Source: Sphingobacteriia bacterium
GTDB lineage: Bacteria; Bacteroidota; Bacteroidia; Bacteroidales; TTA-H9
NCBI GenBank assembly: GCA_021286705.1
Contig: JAJTBW010000021.1
Location: 1 to 33,566, forward strand
DNA: 33,566 nt
Reading direction: 5' to 3'
Below are positions 1 to 9,151 of the stretch, piece after piece (position 1 is the first letter of the stretch; each line of letters opens with the position of its first letter). The notes below the pieces were generated by a model. The model saw nothing but the letters and a program-made list of their open reading frames with translations, ran no database searches and was not told where the DNA came from. Made by a program: the position numbers and the translations under genes.

Positions 1-26
1 GAAGAAATTCTAATCTATAATAATTG

Positions 27-57
27 AAGGGGTCGGGAAACCGACCCCTTTTTTTTT
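27..57 (+). terminator. Rho-independent terminator of an upstream gene
   Basis: A perfect 10-bp stem (27-36 with 41-50) closes on a GAAA tetraloop at 37-40 and runs into T residues to position 57. It reads best on the plus strand, so it probably ends a gene lying to the left of the window. Confidence 0.9.
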
Positions 58-641
58 GCGAGCAGGCAACCTATTGAAAAAAATGACGTCTAACCTTACA
101 ATTGTTCAAACCTATTGAAGTTATTAAGCAGAAAGAAAAGGGCTTTTTAACTATGTCTGATGGGCAGTAGCCCTGATTAACTCTGAGAGTCTATGCTCAG
201 AGGTGTTTATGAGGAACTAAAGATCCTTGGAAAAAGGAATTATTAAGGATCATTAATAGATAACAGGTCATTGGTTTTAGTTCTAGGTAATCCTAGTTTA
301 AATTGTTCCAATTTTTGGCGAGTTAAGCTAAATCTTGGTTATACGATTAAATTAAGATTCTAGATCATAATCGGTGAGCTGTTTTTTTATTGATGTGTAT
401 TGTCCGATTTTCGGATGCAGTCTGCAATCTGGGAATAGGTCAAAGTGATTAAAAAGTTAGGTTGTTCGTTAAAAAAAATACCTGACTTTTCTTGGGATTG
501 CTTTGTCTATTTAAACGGAGTTTGGCAGTTTTAAGGCAATTCAGGAAGCCATGTAACCCCTCCAGGCAATAATGATGCGTTTTAATTCTAGCTTTAGTTA
601 TATGATAATTAATTAAAACTAGTTTGATCAATCCAATTTCT
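58..641. other. Gene-free stretch with several short hairpins
   Basis: I see no convincing gene in these roughly 580 bases; open frames are short or lack protein-like composition. An 11-base direct repeat, AACCTATTGAA, lies at 68-78 and 109-119. Inverted repeats occur at 181-187/196-202 (CTCTGAG), 222-228/245-251 (GATCCTT), 283-287/292-296 (CTAGG), 403-407/411-415 (TCCGA) and 416-426 (TGCAGTCTGCA). It may be the promoter and a long leader of the large surface protein gene that follows, or contain an unrecognised small RNA. No exact TAnnTTTG -7 box was found on the plus strand. Confidence 0.5.
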
Positions 642-3600
642 ATGAGAGTGATTACACATTGGATGCGTTCTTTAGCCGTTGTAATGGCGGTTTTATTCGC
701 ATCTGGCTTAAGTGCTCAATCTGTAAATTTACTTACAGAGAGCTTTGAAAATGGTGGCACTATTCCAGCAAACTGGGCCACAGAAAATGTTTCAGGAACC
801 AACTATACTTCTTTTGTAAGTACTAGTTCTAGTCCAACAGCTACTGCAGCAGACGGGACATATTTTGTCAAGTTTGAATCATATAATGCCTCTTCAGGCG
901 TTACTAATCGCTTAAAAACAACTACTGCTATTTCAACAATTGGCAAGCAGAATGTTACTGTTAATTTTAAGTGGTATGAAAATGCAAGTTTTTCATCATC
1001 TGATGATAAAGTTGTAATTCAATGGTCAACAGATGGAGCTACTTGGGCTGACGCTGGTAGCGTAAGTCGTCATAATGCTGTTGAAGGATGGAAAAATAAA
1101 GTGATAGCTTTGCCTTCAGGAGCTAATAACATTGCAAATTTATATATTGCATTTAAGTTTGTCAGTGCTTATGGTAATAACTGTTATTTAGACTTAGCTA
1201 AGGTTGATGCTGAGCCTATCCCTGCAACTGCAATTATCAGTGGAACCGTTACTAATGGTATCACTGGTTTACCAGTTATCGGTGCTACAGTTAGAGTTAA
1301 CAATGACTCAATAGCTGTAACTGATTTGGCTGGCCATTACACAGTTAAAAACCTTGAAGGTAACCGTCCTGTTGCTGTTTCAAAGTTAGGTTATGATACT
1401 TATACTTCTACTCTAACTTTAGTTGGTGGTGCAAATACCTTTAATTTTCAACTATTTGAGAATACTGCTGCTCCTTCAGCTGTCCTAGCTGCAGTAAACA
1501 GTGGTAATACAGCTGTTAACCTCACTTGGGGTCTACCTCAGAGTCCATATGAAATCATCTATGATGATGCTACTTTTGAGAACATCACTTCATGGTCTTC
1601 AGCTGGTAATATCAATGCACTGAAATTCACTCCTATCGCTCAGTATCCAGTTTCAATTACTGGTGGTAGAGTTAACATTGGTGACGGTAGTTATCCAACT
1701 GGTGGTAATGCACTGGTTCCTTTCGAAATGGCTGTTTTTGATGATGATGGCGCATTAGGTTATCCTGGTACTGAACTTGCTCGCGTTGAGGTTACCCCAA
1801 CTGCAACTGGCTGGGTTGAGTTCGCTTTTGATGCTCCTGTTGTTATTAACAGTGGTAACTTCTATTTAGGTATGATCCAGGGTGGTAATTATCCTAACTG
1901 CGCTCCTATCGCTGTTGATGAGACCAATCCAAGCATGCGTTCATATTCAAAGTTTGCTTCTGGCAATGGCCCTTGGGTTCCTGCTGGATACAACGATTTC
2001 ATGATTCGTGCTTTCTGTATTGGTGCTGGTGGTCCTTTAGATATGGCTACAGCAGCAGCTCCTGCCTATGTTGGAAAAACCTATCCTAACAGACACAGCA
2101 TGTCTCTTAATCATGTTACTAATGTAGCTGGTTTAGAGCGTGAGGGTATCTACAATCCTATCGTTACTTCTTCACCAAGTGCTCCAAGTTCTTTATTAGG
2201 TTATGAAGTGTACCGTGTTCTTGAACCAAATCAGAACAACCCTGCAACTTATACTCTTTTAAACAATAACGTTACAGGTACTTCATTTACTGATGCTTCA
2301 TGGGCAACATTACCTAATGGTGCTTACAAATGGGCTGTTCGTGCAAAGTATAGCAACAACCGTTATTCAGCTTACACATTATCAAATGTTTTAGGTAAAG
2401 GTTGGGAGTCTAATGTTACCTTTAATATCACTGTTAGCTCAGCTGCTGGTAATGCTTTAGGTACTTTGGTTAGCATGAGATATGTTACGGTTCCTGGTGC
2501 TACTCAATATGATAAGAGTGGTTTAACTCCTCAGAATGGTACTATATCATTTGCAAATGTTTGGAAGGGTGAGTACGAACTTATTATTAAGAAGTTTGGT
2601 TATGACCAGATTGGTCCTATGAATATCACCATTGATGATAACACTGAAGTATTTAACTATACTTTAATGGAAACCCGTTGGGCTCCTTATAACCTTCATG
2701 TTGATGATCGCACTTTATTAGCTACTTGGAATGCCCCAAAAACTGAGGTTCCTCTCTTTGTTGAACCTTGGGATGGTCATACATTTGCTACACAAGGTTG
2801 GACAACTGACGCTACAAACTGGAATATAAGCTCACCTGGTAATCCTGGCGTTAGTGCTGAGTTCAGTAAGACCCCTGGTATTACTAACTATGAGAAACAC
2901 TTAGTTTCTCCTGAAATCTCTGGTGTTGGTTCACCTTACCTCTACTTACGTTATGATATCGCTCTCGATAACTACGGTACCACTAATGAAAATCAGATGG
3001 CTGTTGAGATCTGGGACGGTTCTAACTGGAATCGTTTGAAAAACTACACCAATATGAATGGTAGTTTCTCATGGACAAGCGAGTCATTGGACATCGTTGC
3101 TTACACATGGGATACCTTCAAATTCCGCTTCACCGCTTACGGTGCTGATGTCGCAGATATCAATAACTGGAATATCGATAACGTTGCTGTTGTTGCTACT
3201 CTATCTGCTGGTAAGAGTTTAATGGGTTATAATGTATATCTTGATGATACTCAGATTGCTTTCACAACTGAAACTTCTTATCAGTTAACACATTCTTTGT
3301 GTACTTATGGCCATTCATATACTGCTTGCGTTGATGCAGCTTATGAGAGTGGAGTATCAGCACGTGATTGTTATACTTTCACAGCTCATTATCTACCTGC
3401 ACCTCGTAACTTAGCTGCAACAGCTATCCAATCTTCAGCTTTCTTAACATGGGAAGCTCCTGTAATGGGTAGTAAGATGGCTTTCAGTGCTCCTGCACCA
3501 AGAACAAATACTGTTGTTGCAAGCGCAGAAGCTAGTCCGATGACTAACCACGCTATTACTGATGTTACAGATGCTCAATGGGATATCTTAGGTACTTTTA

Positions 3601-6152
3601 ACGCTACAGTCGCTCCTAATCAAGCGGTTGAATCTGATGGTACTTTTATCTATACAACTTCATGGAAGAGCGGAAGCTTCTCTAAGTTCCAAAATGTAAA
3701 TGGTACATGGACTTGGGTCGAAGACTTTACAATTGCTGGTGCATCTGCGATTCGTGATTTAACTTTTGACGGTACCTATTTCTACGGTGCTGCTGCTAAT
3801 ACAACCATCTTTAAGATGGATTTTACTACCAAGACTTTAGTTGGAACAATTACAACTGCAAGTGCTGTTCGTCACTTAGCTTATGACCCTACTGCTGACG
3901 GTGGTAATGGTGGTTTCTGGTATGGTGACTGGGCTACATTAAATCTGTGTAAGATGGATGGTTCAACTATTACAACTGTTACTGGTCTTGGTTTAGAAGG
4001 CATGTACGGTTCAACTGTTGATGTTGCTTCTACTGGTGGTCCATTCTTATGGCTCTTTGACCAAGGTGGTTCAGGTGTTGAAATAGTACAGATGAGCATT
4101 GCAACAAAGACTTTAACAGGTGTTGTTCATGCTGCAACTGATCTTCCTGGTTATGCTGGTAGTGATGCTATTGCCGGTGGTCTTGGTTGTGATAATGGTA
4201 ACCTCTATCCTGGTAAGTTTGTACTATTAGCTAACGTTCAACAAGATCCTAACCTTATCGGTATATATGAAGTTAGTACTTCAACTGGTGGCGGTGGTAC
4301 AACCCCTGCTCCCGAAGTTCTTTCATATAATATCTATCGTAATGGCGATCTAGTTACTAACGTTGCTAGTGACATTCGTGAGTATTATGATCTATATCTA
4401 AATCCTGATGAATATTGCTACACTATTACCGCTGTTTATGATTTACAACAGTTTGGTATGCCAGCAGGCTCAACTGATGAATCATTAGAAGAAGGCCCTG
4501 CTTGTATCAATGTTAATTATGGTGTTCCTGCTCCTTTCATCGAAGATTGGACTTCAACAAACTTCACTTACAATCAATGGTCATTTGAACCTAACCAAGG
4601 ACATTGGCGCATTAGTAACTCAGTAGGTAACTCTGTTCCTGCTGCTGAATTTAACTGGGCTAGTCCTGTAACTAACTACAGTTTCAGCCTAATCTCTCCA
4701 GCTATCAATGCTTCTGTATTTGATTGTTCAAAGATGTGGTTAGACTTCGACATTAAGTTAGAAGATCGTAACAACACTGGTAAGGAGATGATGAAAGTTG
4801 AAGTATTCTACAATGGTACATGGCGTAAGGTTGCTGAATACAAGAATGATGGCTCATTTACCTGGACTAAAAAGCACATTGAAATCTCTGCAACAGCCGG
4901 AAAGGCTCTTAAGGTTAAGTTCATGGCTTATGGCGAAAACTCAGCTGACATCGTGGCTTGGTACATTGATAATGTAAAGGTTTATCCTGAACCAAAACCA
5001 GCAACTGACCTCGTATTGAATCCTGATATGGTTAACGCTACTACCTACAACAACATTCTTAACTGGAATGCTCCTGATTGTGGTACAGCCGCTCCTCAAC
5101 AATTCATCCTCGATAACAATACTTTCGAGAATGGTTGGAGTTTGAATCCAGGTTATGAAGCTTGGTTTGGTAATGAGTTCAATACTAACTTAGCTGGTAC
5201 TATCTCATCAATTGATGTTTATTTCCAAGCTAATTCTTCTGCTGGTTCAGATCAGATCACTATCGATATTCTTGATGCTAATAAGAACCTTGTTGGTACA
5301 TCAAGTGCTTTCAATCCTCAAGGTGACAACTGGACTAACGTTGCTGTAGCTGATCTACCTTTCGATGGCACATTCTATGCAATGGTTCATTGGAATAACT
5401 TTGCTGCTGCAACTCATTATCTAGGTGCTGATGAAGATGGTCCAAATGTTAGTAAGGGCTGGTATACTGATGGTACCGATTGGTCACATATGAGTGCATT
5501 AGATCCTTCATTCAATGACTGTGTATTCGGTGTTCGCGTTAACGCCCTCGCCGATGGTGGTAAGAAATCAGTTGTTATTGGAGAGAACTCAGTATCTCCT
5601 TTAGTTGCAAGTACTCATGCAAGCATCGGTGCTATCATCAATTCAGGTCGTGTTTCTGTAGCTGGTGCTACTGCTAATTTCGACGCTTTGATGGCTAACC
5701 GTGGTGTTGTTGGATACAATGTATACCAAGATGGTGTTCTTGTTACTGCAACTCCTATTACTGCTACTACTTATACTCACGTAGTTACTGCTCCTTTCGC
5801 AAATCATTGCTATACTGTTAAAGCCGTTCACGCTGCCTTTGGAACTGAAACTATGGAATCAGTTGCAACTGCAGAAGCTTGTGCAAACCCAACAGGTATC
5901 ACTCCTGCTACTGCCGAAGGTATCAAGGTTTATCCTAACCCAGCTAATAGCTTTGTTAACGTTGTAACCACAAGCGAAACTCGCCAGATTGTACTGGTGA
6001 ACTACCTTGGTCAGGTTGTACGTAACGTAACTGTTAACGGTGCTCAAACTTTGAAACTCGACGTTTCAGCTTACGAAAGCGGTATCTATTTCGTTAAGTT
6101 TATCGCAGAGGATGGTAGCCAATCAGTAGAGAGAATCACTGTTGCTAAGTAA
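642..6152 (+). CDS. Large secreted multidomain surface protein with T9SS sorting domain
   Basis: Residue numbers are from ATG 642, chosen over TTG 624 because it starts a standard signal peptide (basic MRVITHWMR, hydrophobic core, end near SGLSAQ at about residue 26). Visible modules, in order: a cleaved-adhesin/choice-of-anchor-J domain (about 34-194), a carboxypeptidase-regulatory-like beta domain (196-274), a jelly-roll-like domain opening DDATFEN (305-462), an Fn3-like stretch (512-586), a second carboxypeptidase-regulatory-like region (594-680), a second anchor-J domain (705-860), Fn3-like sequence, a propeller-like region (972-1217), a third anchor-J domain (1300-1450), a second module opening DNNTFEN (1483-1634), Fn3, and a type A T9SS domain (1760-1836, starting GIKVYPNPANS). 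No protease or glycosidase catalytic motif was recognised, so adhesion or substrate binding at the cell surface is an inference. Much of the gene favours GCT, GGT, GTT and CCT codons, which suggests high expression. Confidence 0.93.
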   Translation: MRVITHWMRSLAVVMAVLFASGLSAQSVNLLTESFENGGTIPANWATENVSGTNYTSFVSTSSSPTATAADGTYFVKFESYNASSGVTNRLKTTTAISTIGKQNVTVNFKWYENASFSSSDDKVVIQWSTDGATWADAGSVSRHNAVEGWKNKVIALPSGANNIANLYIAFKFVSAYGNNCYLDLAKVDAEPIPATAIISGTVTNGITGLPVIGATVRVNNDSIAVTDLAGHYTVKNLEGNRPVAVSKLGYDTYTSTLTLVGGANTFNFQLFENTAAPSAVLAAVNSGNTAVNLTWGLPQSPYEIIYDDATFENITSWSSAGNINALKFTPIAQYPVSITGGRVNIGDGSYPTGGNALVPFEMAVFDDDGALGYPGTELARVEVTPTATGWVEFAFDAPVVINSGNFYLGMIQGGNYPNCAPIAVDETNPSMRSYSKFASGNGPWVPAGYNDFMIRAFCIGAGGPLDMATAAAPAYVGKTYPNRHSMSLNHVTNVAGLEREGIYNPIVTSSPSAPSSLLGYEVYRVLEPNQNNPATYTLLNNNVTGTSFTDASWATLPNGAYKWAVRAKYSNNRYSAYTLSNVLGKGWESNVTFNITVSSAAGNALGTLVSMRYVTVPGATQYDKSGLTPQNGTISFANVWKGEYELIIKKFGYDQIGPMNITIDDNTEVFNYTLMETRWAPYNLHVDDRTLLATWNAPKTEVPLFVEPWDGHTFATQGWTTDATNWNISSPGNPGVSAEFSKTPGITNYEKHLVSPEISGVGSPYLYLRYDIALDNYGTTNENQMAVEIWDGSNWNRLKNYTNMNGSFSWTSESLDIVAYTWDTFKFRFTAYGADVADINNWNIDNVAVVATLSAGKSLMGYNVYLDDTQIAFTTETSYQLTHSLCTYGHSYTACVDAAYESGVSARDCYTFTAHYLPAPRNLAATAIQSSAFLTWEAPVMGSKMAFSAPAPRTNTVVASAEASPMTNHAITDVTDAQWDILGTFNATVAPNQAVESDGTFIYTTSWKSGSFSKFQNVNGTWTWVEDFTIAGASAIRDLTFDGTYFYGAAANTTIFKMDFTTKTLVGTITTASAVRHLAYDPTADGGNGGFWYGDWATLNLCKMDGSTITTVTGLGLEGMYGSTVDVASTGGPFLWLFDQGGSGVEIVQMSIATKTLTGVVHAATDLPGYAGSDAIAGGLGCDNGNLYPGKFVLLANVQQDPNLIGIYEVSTSTGGGGTTPAPEVLSYNIYRNGDLVTNVASDIREYYDLYLNPDEYCYTITAVYDLQQFGMPAGSTDESLEEGPACINVNYGVPAPFIEDWTSTNFTYNQWSFEPNQGHWRISNSVGNSVPAAEFNWASPVTNYSFSLISPAINASVFDCSKMWLDFDIKLEDRNNTGKEMMKVEVFYNGTWRKVAEYKNDGSFTWTKKHIEISATAGKALKVKFMAYGENSADIVAWYIDNVKVYPEPKPATDLVLNPDMVNATTYNNILNWNAPDCGTAAPQQFILDNNTFENGWSLNPGYEAWFGNEFNTNLAGTISSIDVYFQANSSAGSDQITIDILDANKNLVGTSSAFNPQGDNWTNVAVADLPFDGTFYAMVHWNNFAAATHYLGADEDGPNVSKGWYTDGTDWSHMSALDPSFNDCVFGVRVNALADGGKKSVVIGENSVSPLVASTHASIGAIINSGRVSVAGATANFDALMANRGVVGYNVYQDGVLVTATPITATTYTHVVTAPFANHCYTVKAVHAAFGTETMESVATAEACANPTGITPATAEGIKVYPNPANSFVNVVTTSETRQIVLVNYLGQVVRNVTVNGAQTLKLDVSAYESGIYFVKFIAEDGSQSVERITVAK

Positions 6153-6189
6153 TCCTAAAACGTAGAGTAAATCCTTACTCTATATATTT

Positions 6190-6228
6190 GGTGGGCAACT
6201 CGAAAGGGTTGCCCACCTTTTATTTTTT
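6190..6228 (+). terminator. Terminator of the T9SS surface protein gene
   Basis: A 12-bp stem (6190-6201 with 6206-6217, one T-G wobble) closes on a GAAA loop and is followed by a T-rich tail. A second hairpin, stem TAGAGTAA/TTACTCTA at 6163-6170/6175-6182, sits between the stop codon and this terminator. The next gene on the same strand is therefore probably transcribed separately. Confidence 0.92.
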
Positions 6229-6260
6229 ATTTAATTACTTTGTTCAACTTGAATGCTTTC

Positions 6261-6279
6261 TTAGGAACAATAATCCTAA
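6261..6279. promoter_or_regulatory. Inverted repeat upstream of sulfotransferase
   Basis: TTAGGA at 6261-6266 and TCCTAA at 6274-6279 form 6-bp arms around a 7-base spacer. Just downstream, GATATTTG at 6285-6292 differs at one position from the Bacteroidota -7 box TAnnTTTG and lies 20 bases before the ATG at 6312. The repeat could be an operator for that promoter; both assignments are weak. Confidence 0.25.
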
Positions 6280-6311
6280 ATGCTGATATTTGCACTATAA
6301 TAACTTCTTAA

Positions 6312-7430
6312 ATGCAACATCAGGAAATTTCTTTTCAAGAGGTTCGTTCTATACCATTCTTTTTTATTGTCGGAAGACCTCGTAGTGGGACTACTTTGCT
6401 TAGGACTTTAATCGATGCCCATCCTAATGCTATTTGCCCTCCTGAGTACGCCATTCTCCCTTATTTATATGGCCGTTTCCCTCAGTTTGTCACTGAATGG
6501 AATGACCATTATTCTAAGTTATTTAAGGAAACAATGTCTGCCCCTTTAGCTTTTGACTTTTGGAAGTATGAATATCTTGGTGTCAATGAAGATGCTCTTT
6601 CTAGACTTTTAGATGACATTAAAGGCTCTGTAAGATTTGATGAGGTATACAAGGCTGTTTATTATTGTTCAACCTCTCTTTGGCCAAAGGAGCAGATTAA
6701 AGTAATAGGTGATAAAAACCCGGTTTATGCGCTTAATGCTGATCGACTTTTAAAGTTTTTTCAAGGGGCTAAGTTTATTCACATCACTCGTGACTACAGA
6801 GATAATTTTGTCTCTATGCGAAAATTTGAGTTTGAGGCACCTAATGTAGTTTTACAGGCTTACCGATGGAAATATCTTACCAAAAAGCTATTTAACCTTC
6901 AAGAAAAGTACCCTGATCAGTTTCTCTGGATTAGACATGAGGATCTAGCAAATGATCCTGAGGCTATTTTACGAAAAGTCGATACATTCCTTGGTATCTC
7001 CTATGATGAAACAGTCCTTAACTTTCATGAGAAAAAGGAGGAGCTCTTAAAAAGAGGAGACTCATACGATTTGATACTAAAATATCATGAAAGTCTTACA
7101 CAACCTGTCAATGCCTCAGGTGTTGGTAAATGGAAAAAGGTACTTACGGATAGTGAGGTGAGAAAAGCTGACTATATCGTTGGCTCACTCGCCGAGAAGT
7201 GTGGTTACCAGCGCGTCTATACAAAAGGTTCCTTGGGTTTATGGTTTTCTACCTTGCCAATGAGTTTATATGGGTTTCTATTATACAAGGCGATGGAGTT
7301 GGGAGATAGGTTACCCTATATTTTTAAAAAATACTTTGGTAAAGCACTGCCCCAACTTGTAAAAATATATCGGTTCATTACTGGAAAAGGTAACAACCCT
7401 GTACAGGTTCGCTCTTCTAATGCGGGCTAA
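6312..7430 (+). CDS. PAPS-dependent sulfotransferase family protein
   Basis: Predicted to move a sulfuryl group from PAPS to a hydroxyl or amine acceptor. The P-loop-like 5'-phosphosulfate motif GRPRSGTTLL is at residues 21-30, and a 3'-phosphate motif with the usual R and S (ITRDYRDNFVSMRKF) lies near residue 160. At 372 residues it fits the Sulfotransfer_1/3 families. There is no signal peptide and no clear transmembrane segment, so it should be cytosolic. It is monocistronic: a terminator lies upstream and it converges on the GNAT gene with a 20-base gap. The acceptor cannot be read from the sequence; the neighbouring glycosyltransferase unit makes a surface glycan or lipid plausible but unproven. 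Confidence 0.9.
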   Translation: MQHQEISFQEVRSIPFFFIVGRPRSGTTLLRTLIDAHPNAICPPEYAILPYLYGRFPQFVTEWNDHYSKLFKETMSAPLAFDFWKYEYLGVNEDALSRLLDDIKGSVRFDEVYKAVYYCSTSLWPKEQIKVIGDKNPVYALNADRLLKFFQGAKFIHITRDYRDNFVSMRKFEFEAPNVVLQAYRWKYLTKKLFNLQEKYPDQFLWIRHEDLANDPEAILRKVDTFLGISYDETVLNFHEKKEELLKRGDSYDLILKYHESLTQPVNASGVGKWKKVLTDSEVRKADYIVGSLAEKCGYQRVYTKGSLGLWFSTLPMSLYGFLLYKAMELGDRLPYIFKKYFGKALPQLVKIYRFITGKGNNPVQVRSSNAG

Positions 7431-7450
7431 TGGTATAGAAAAAAGCTCTG

Positions 7451-8143
7451 TTAAAGATCAGCTACCTTTAGGGTGTATTCTATGCTCTTTTCACCAAGCT
7501 CTTTTTTGTCAAGAACTGTGGTGTTCTGATTGATTTTCTTGATGTAAAATTCCCCGAAATCATTGACGAAGTCATGAGGTTCAACTACAAATTTCACGAA
7601 GCCTTCATCTGGAAAGAGGGTTGTTATAGCTTTTCTTATTCGTTTTGTTTTCTTGAAAAAATTCGCAGCGGTTAAGAGATATTTCTGGTTTTCTATGTCT
7701 TCCTGATTTTCACATAGCTCATATCCAAGCATTTTGTTGAATGATATGGCTCTGCTGTTGCTTTTTAATATATGGGCTTGAATGGTATCCCAGCCAAATA
7801 GGTTAATACACATGTCTGTTACCATTAAGCTTAATATCGCCGGGACAAAACTCTCATAATATTTCTCTTCCCACAGAAAGATTCCCGATTCCATTTCGTG
7901 GGTCTCCCAGTTAATGTCCTTTGCATTAAGTAATCCTATATACTCACCTTTGTATTTGACTAGTAGATATATATTATTTGCATTATTTATCGAGTTAAAC
8001 CACTTGAGTTGCATCTCAGGGGTGATCTCTTCTCGAAATTCCATTGTTTGTCTAATCAGCGTAGAGTTTCGATGTCCTCTTACTAACTCAATTTCATTTA
8101 TTGTGAGTCTTTTAAGTGTAATCTGGTATCTGGTCAGAAGCAT
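7451..8143 (-). CDS. GNAT-family N-acyltransferase
   Basis: A 230-residue protein. The frame is open upstream to 8191, but ATG 8143 lies one base after the stop of the glycosyltransferase gene, which fits translational coupling, and upstream codons would lie inside that gene. Residues about 8-150 resemble the RimJ/PseH-like GNAT fold: a basic N-terminal strand (LKRLTINEIELVRGHRN), a central substrate region around EMQLKWFNSI, and the closing helix/strand pattern SNSRAISFNKMLGYEL typical of this group. The last 70 or so residues match nothing I know. As last gene of an ACP/KAS III/SDR/GT2 unit, it may transfer an acyl group from CoA or ACP to an amino sugar, as PseH-like enzymes do. Substrate and donor are inferred. 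Confidence 0.82.
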   Translation of the reverse strand: MLLTRYQITLKRLTINEIELVRGHRNSTLIRQTMEFREEITPEMQLKWFNSINNANNIYLLVKYKGEYIGLLNAKDINWETHEMESGIFLWEEKYYESFVPAILSLMVTDMCINLFGWDTIQAHILKSNSRAISFNKMLGYELCENQEDIENQKYLLTAANFFKKTKRIRKAITTLFPDEGFVKFVVEPHDFVNDFGEFYIKKINQNTTVLDKKELGEKSIEYTLKVADL

Positions 8144-8144
8144 G

Positions 8145-9104
8145 CTAGTCTTGATTTTGCGTTTCGTCAGATTGATAAATTTTATCAACAACCCAAGGCG
8201 GTCTTTGGTTTTGTGCCATATAGATTCGGCTTAGGTACTCTCCAATAATACCTAGGCTAAGAAGTATAAGACTCGTAGAGAATAATATTGCGGTGATTAG
8301 AGAGGTATATCCCAAAGGGACATTAAAGAAAATTTTCTTTACAATGTAAATTAGACCCATTATAAGGCTTATAAACGACATTGTGAAGCCTGTGTATACC
8401 ATCATTTTCAGAGGAGCTCCTGTGTAATAGATTACCAGATTTGAAACTAATTTAATCAGACTCAATCCGGAGTAATTAGATTGTTTAAATCTCCTTGGGT
8501 GATGGTCAACCTCAACAAATGAAATATTATGAGTGTACCATGTGACGATCTCTTCTATAAAGAGGAAACTGAGCCGATGTTTACTAAGCTCATGAGCTAG
8601 ACGATTGGTCATTAGTCTGAATGAAGAGCCCTCGCCTGGCGTCTTTCTGAGCAAGCGAGACGAACCTTTAATTACTTTACTTCCGATATTTCTAATTAGA
8701 CTATGTCGTTTTTTCTTTGTAAAAATTCCATAGACAATCTCTGATCCAGATTCGTGCTGCGTGTTAATTAGTTTACCAATCTCTTCTGTCGGATGTTGAA
8801 GATCGTCATCCATCGTAATAATCCATTTTCCCTGAGCAAAGCCTAATCCACAGATGGTTGCGTTATGTTGACCGAAATTCTTTTGGAGAAGAATAGATTT
8901 AATTCTAGCCTCCTTCATTTTTGATAATTCAATGAGGCATTGGCGACTCCCATCGGTTGAAAAGTCGTCTACGAAGATGATCTCGAATGTTGTTGAAATA
9001 GAATTGAAGAGATCGATAAGTTCTTTTGTTATAATAGGAAGCGAGTCAACACTGTTGTAAACAGGGATTACTACACTATAATCTGGTTGACTTTGTTTTT
9101 CCAT
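8145..9104 (-). CDS. GT2 glycosyltransferase, DPM1/ArnC/GtrB-like, membrane-anchored
   Basis: Family 2 glycosyltransferase of 319 residues, predicted to transfer a sugar from a nucleotide donor to a polyprenyl phosphate on the cytoplasmic face. The GT-A core begins YSVVIPVYNS (9-18), has FVDDFSTDGS (44-53) and the metal-binding DDDLQHP (99-105). Two C-terminal transmembrane helices at about 235-290 are followed by a basic end (GEYLSRIYM, RPPWVVDKIY), the usual architecture of undecaprenyl-phosphate glycosyltransferases. It lies 47 bases after the SDR stop and one base before the GNAT start. The sugar is unknown. Confidence 0.92.
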   Translation of the reverse strand: MEKQSQPDYSVVIPVYNSVDSLPIITKELIDLFNSISTTFEIIFVDDFSTDGSRQCLIELSKMKEARIKSILLQKNFGQHNATICGLGFAQGKWIITMDDDLQHPTEEIGKLINTQHESGSEIVYGIFTKKKRHSLIRNIGSKVIKGSSRLLRKTPGEGSSFRLMTNRLAHELSKHRLSFLFIEEIVTWYTHNISFVEVDHHPRRFKQSNYSGLSLIKLVSNLVIYYTGAPLKMMVYTGFTMSFISLIMGLIYIVKKIFFNVPLGYTSLITAILFSTSLILLSLGIIGEYLSRIYMAQNQRPPWVVDKIYQSDETQNQD

Positions 9105-9151
9105 ATTATATCTGGTTTTATCGGTACGTATTTATAATAGAGTTTAAAGTA

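Noticed and set aside
449..631. 60-residue minus-strand frame in the leader region
   Set aside because: It crosses into the surface protein start, shows no domain, and has no operon context; composition looks like chance in AT-rich DNA.
624..641. TTG start at 624 for the surface protein
   Set aside because: ATG 642 gives a clean signal peptide; the six extra residues would only lengthen its polar end.
8144..8191. N-terminal extension of the GNAT gene
   Set aside because: It lies wholly inside the glycosyltransferase gene, and ATG 8143 is one base after that gene's stop.
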